Part shown: piece by piece, positions 5,702-5,750 of the stretch
Position numbering within the stretch: position 1 is the first letter of the stretch
Layout of the letters: every line of letters starts with the position of its first letter
The notes under the pieces: model-generated
Seen by the model: the letters and a program-made list of their open reading frames with translations, nothing else
Told to the model about the DNA's origin: nothing
Databases searched by the model: none
Position numbers and translations under genes: made by a program
Origin: an uncultured Streptococcus sp.
Lineage (GTDB): Bacteria > Bacillota > Bacilli > Lactobacillales > Streptococcaceae
DNA: 5,750 nt
Direction of reading: 5' to 3'
NCBI GenBank assembly: GCA_900755085.1
Contig: CAAEFF010000163.1
Location: 1-5,750 of the forward strand

Positions 5702-5750
5702 ATGAAAAATTCTGAAAATTTAAGAATAGAAAAGAGAACAAATCTTATGG
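5702..5750 (+). CDS. Probable start of the next gene (only the first codons visible)
   Basis: The frame ATG AAA AAT TCT from 5702 is open to the window end. An in-frame ATG at 5747 is the more likely start, because 5702 would leave only about a 5-base leader after the predicted transcription start and has no ribosome binding site. The site before 5747 is weak (AAAAGAGAA at 5730-5738). Too little is visible to name a product. Confidence 0.35.
   Translation, partial: MKNSENLRIEKRTNLM

Overview
The window looks like part of a mitis-group Streptococcus chromosome (S. pneumoniae / S. mitis / S. oralis type). This rests on remembered protein similarity, moderately AT-rich DNA, AAGGAGG-type ribosome binding sites, a CcpA cre site, and a streptococcal bacteriocin-immunity module. 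No search was run, so the species is not fixed.

Layout, all genes on the + strand. (1) Positions 3-677 are the 3' end of a large protein that resembles the C-terminal part of the intracellular GH20 beta-N-acetylhexosaminidase GH20C. (2) Positions 678-885 hold a 16-bp sequence one base away from the ParB-binding parS consensus (706-721), a Rho-independent terminator (739-770), and a promoter with a perfect cre operator (784-831). (3) Positions 886-4337 are a three-gene carbohydrate ABC importer: two membrane permeases of the LplB/YtcP type and a solute-binding lipoprotein with a C-terminal DUF3502-like region. I recognise it as the pneumococcal N-glycan transporter NgtP1-NgtP2-NgtS. It ends at a strong terminator (4381-4426). 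(4) Positions 4338-4573 carry direct repeats with the geometry of a ComE/BlpR response-regulator box, followed by a -10 element. (5) Positions 4574-5615 are a CAAX/CPBP-type membrane protease-like protein and an enterocin A-type bacteriocin immunity protein, probably co-transcribed. (6) Positions 5616-5750 contain a promoter whose -10 lies in a 12-bp palindrome, and the likely start of another gene at the edge.

Two themes share the window. The first is host-glycan use: an exo-hexosaminidase next to a carbon-catabolite-controlled oligosaccharide importer, which has no ATPase here and presumably borrows a shared one such as MsmK. The second is bacteriocin self-protection, apparently under peptide-pheromone control, with no bacteriocin structural gene in view. 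The most unexpected non-coding signals are the parS-like site and the triple direct repeat. I found no wholly undescribed system.
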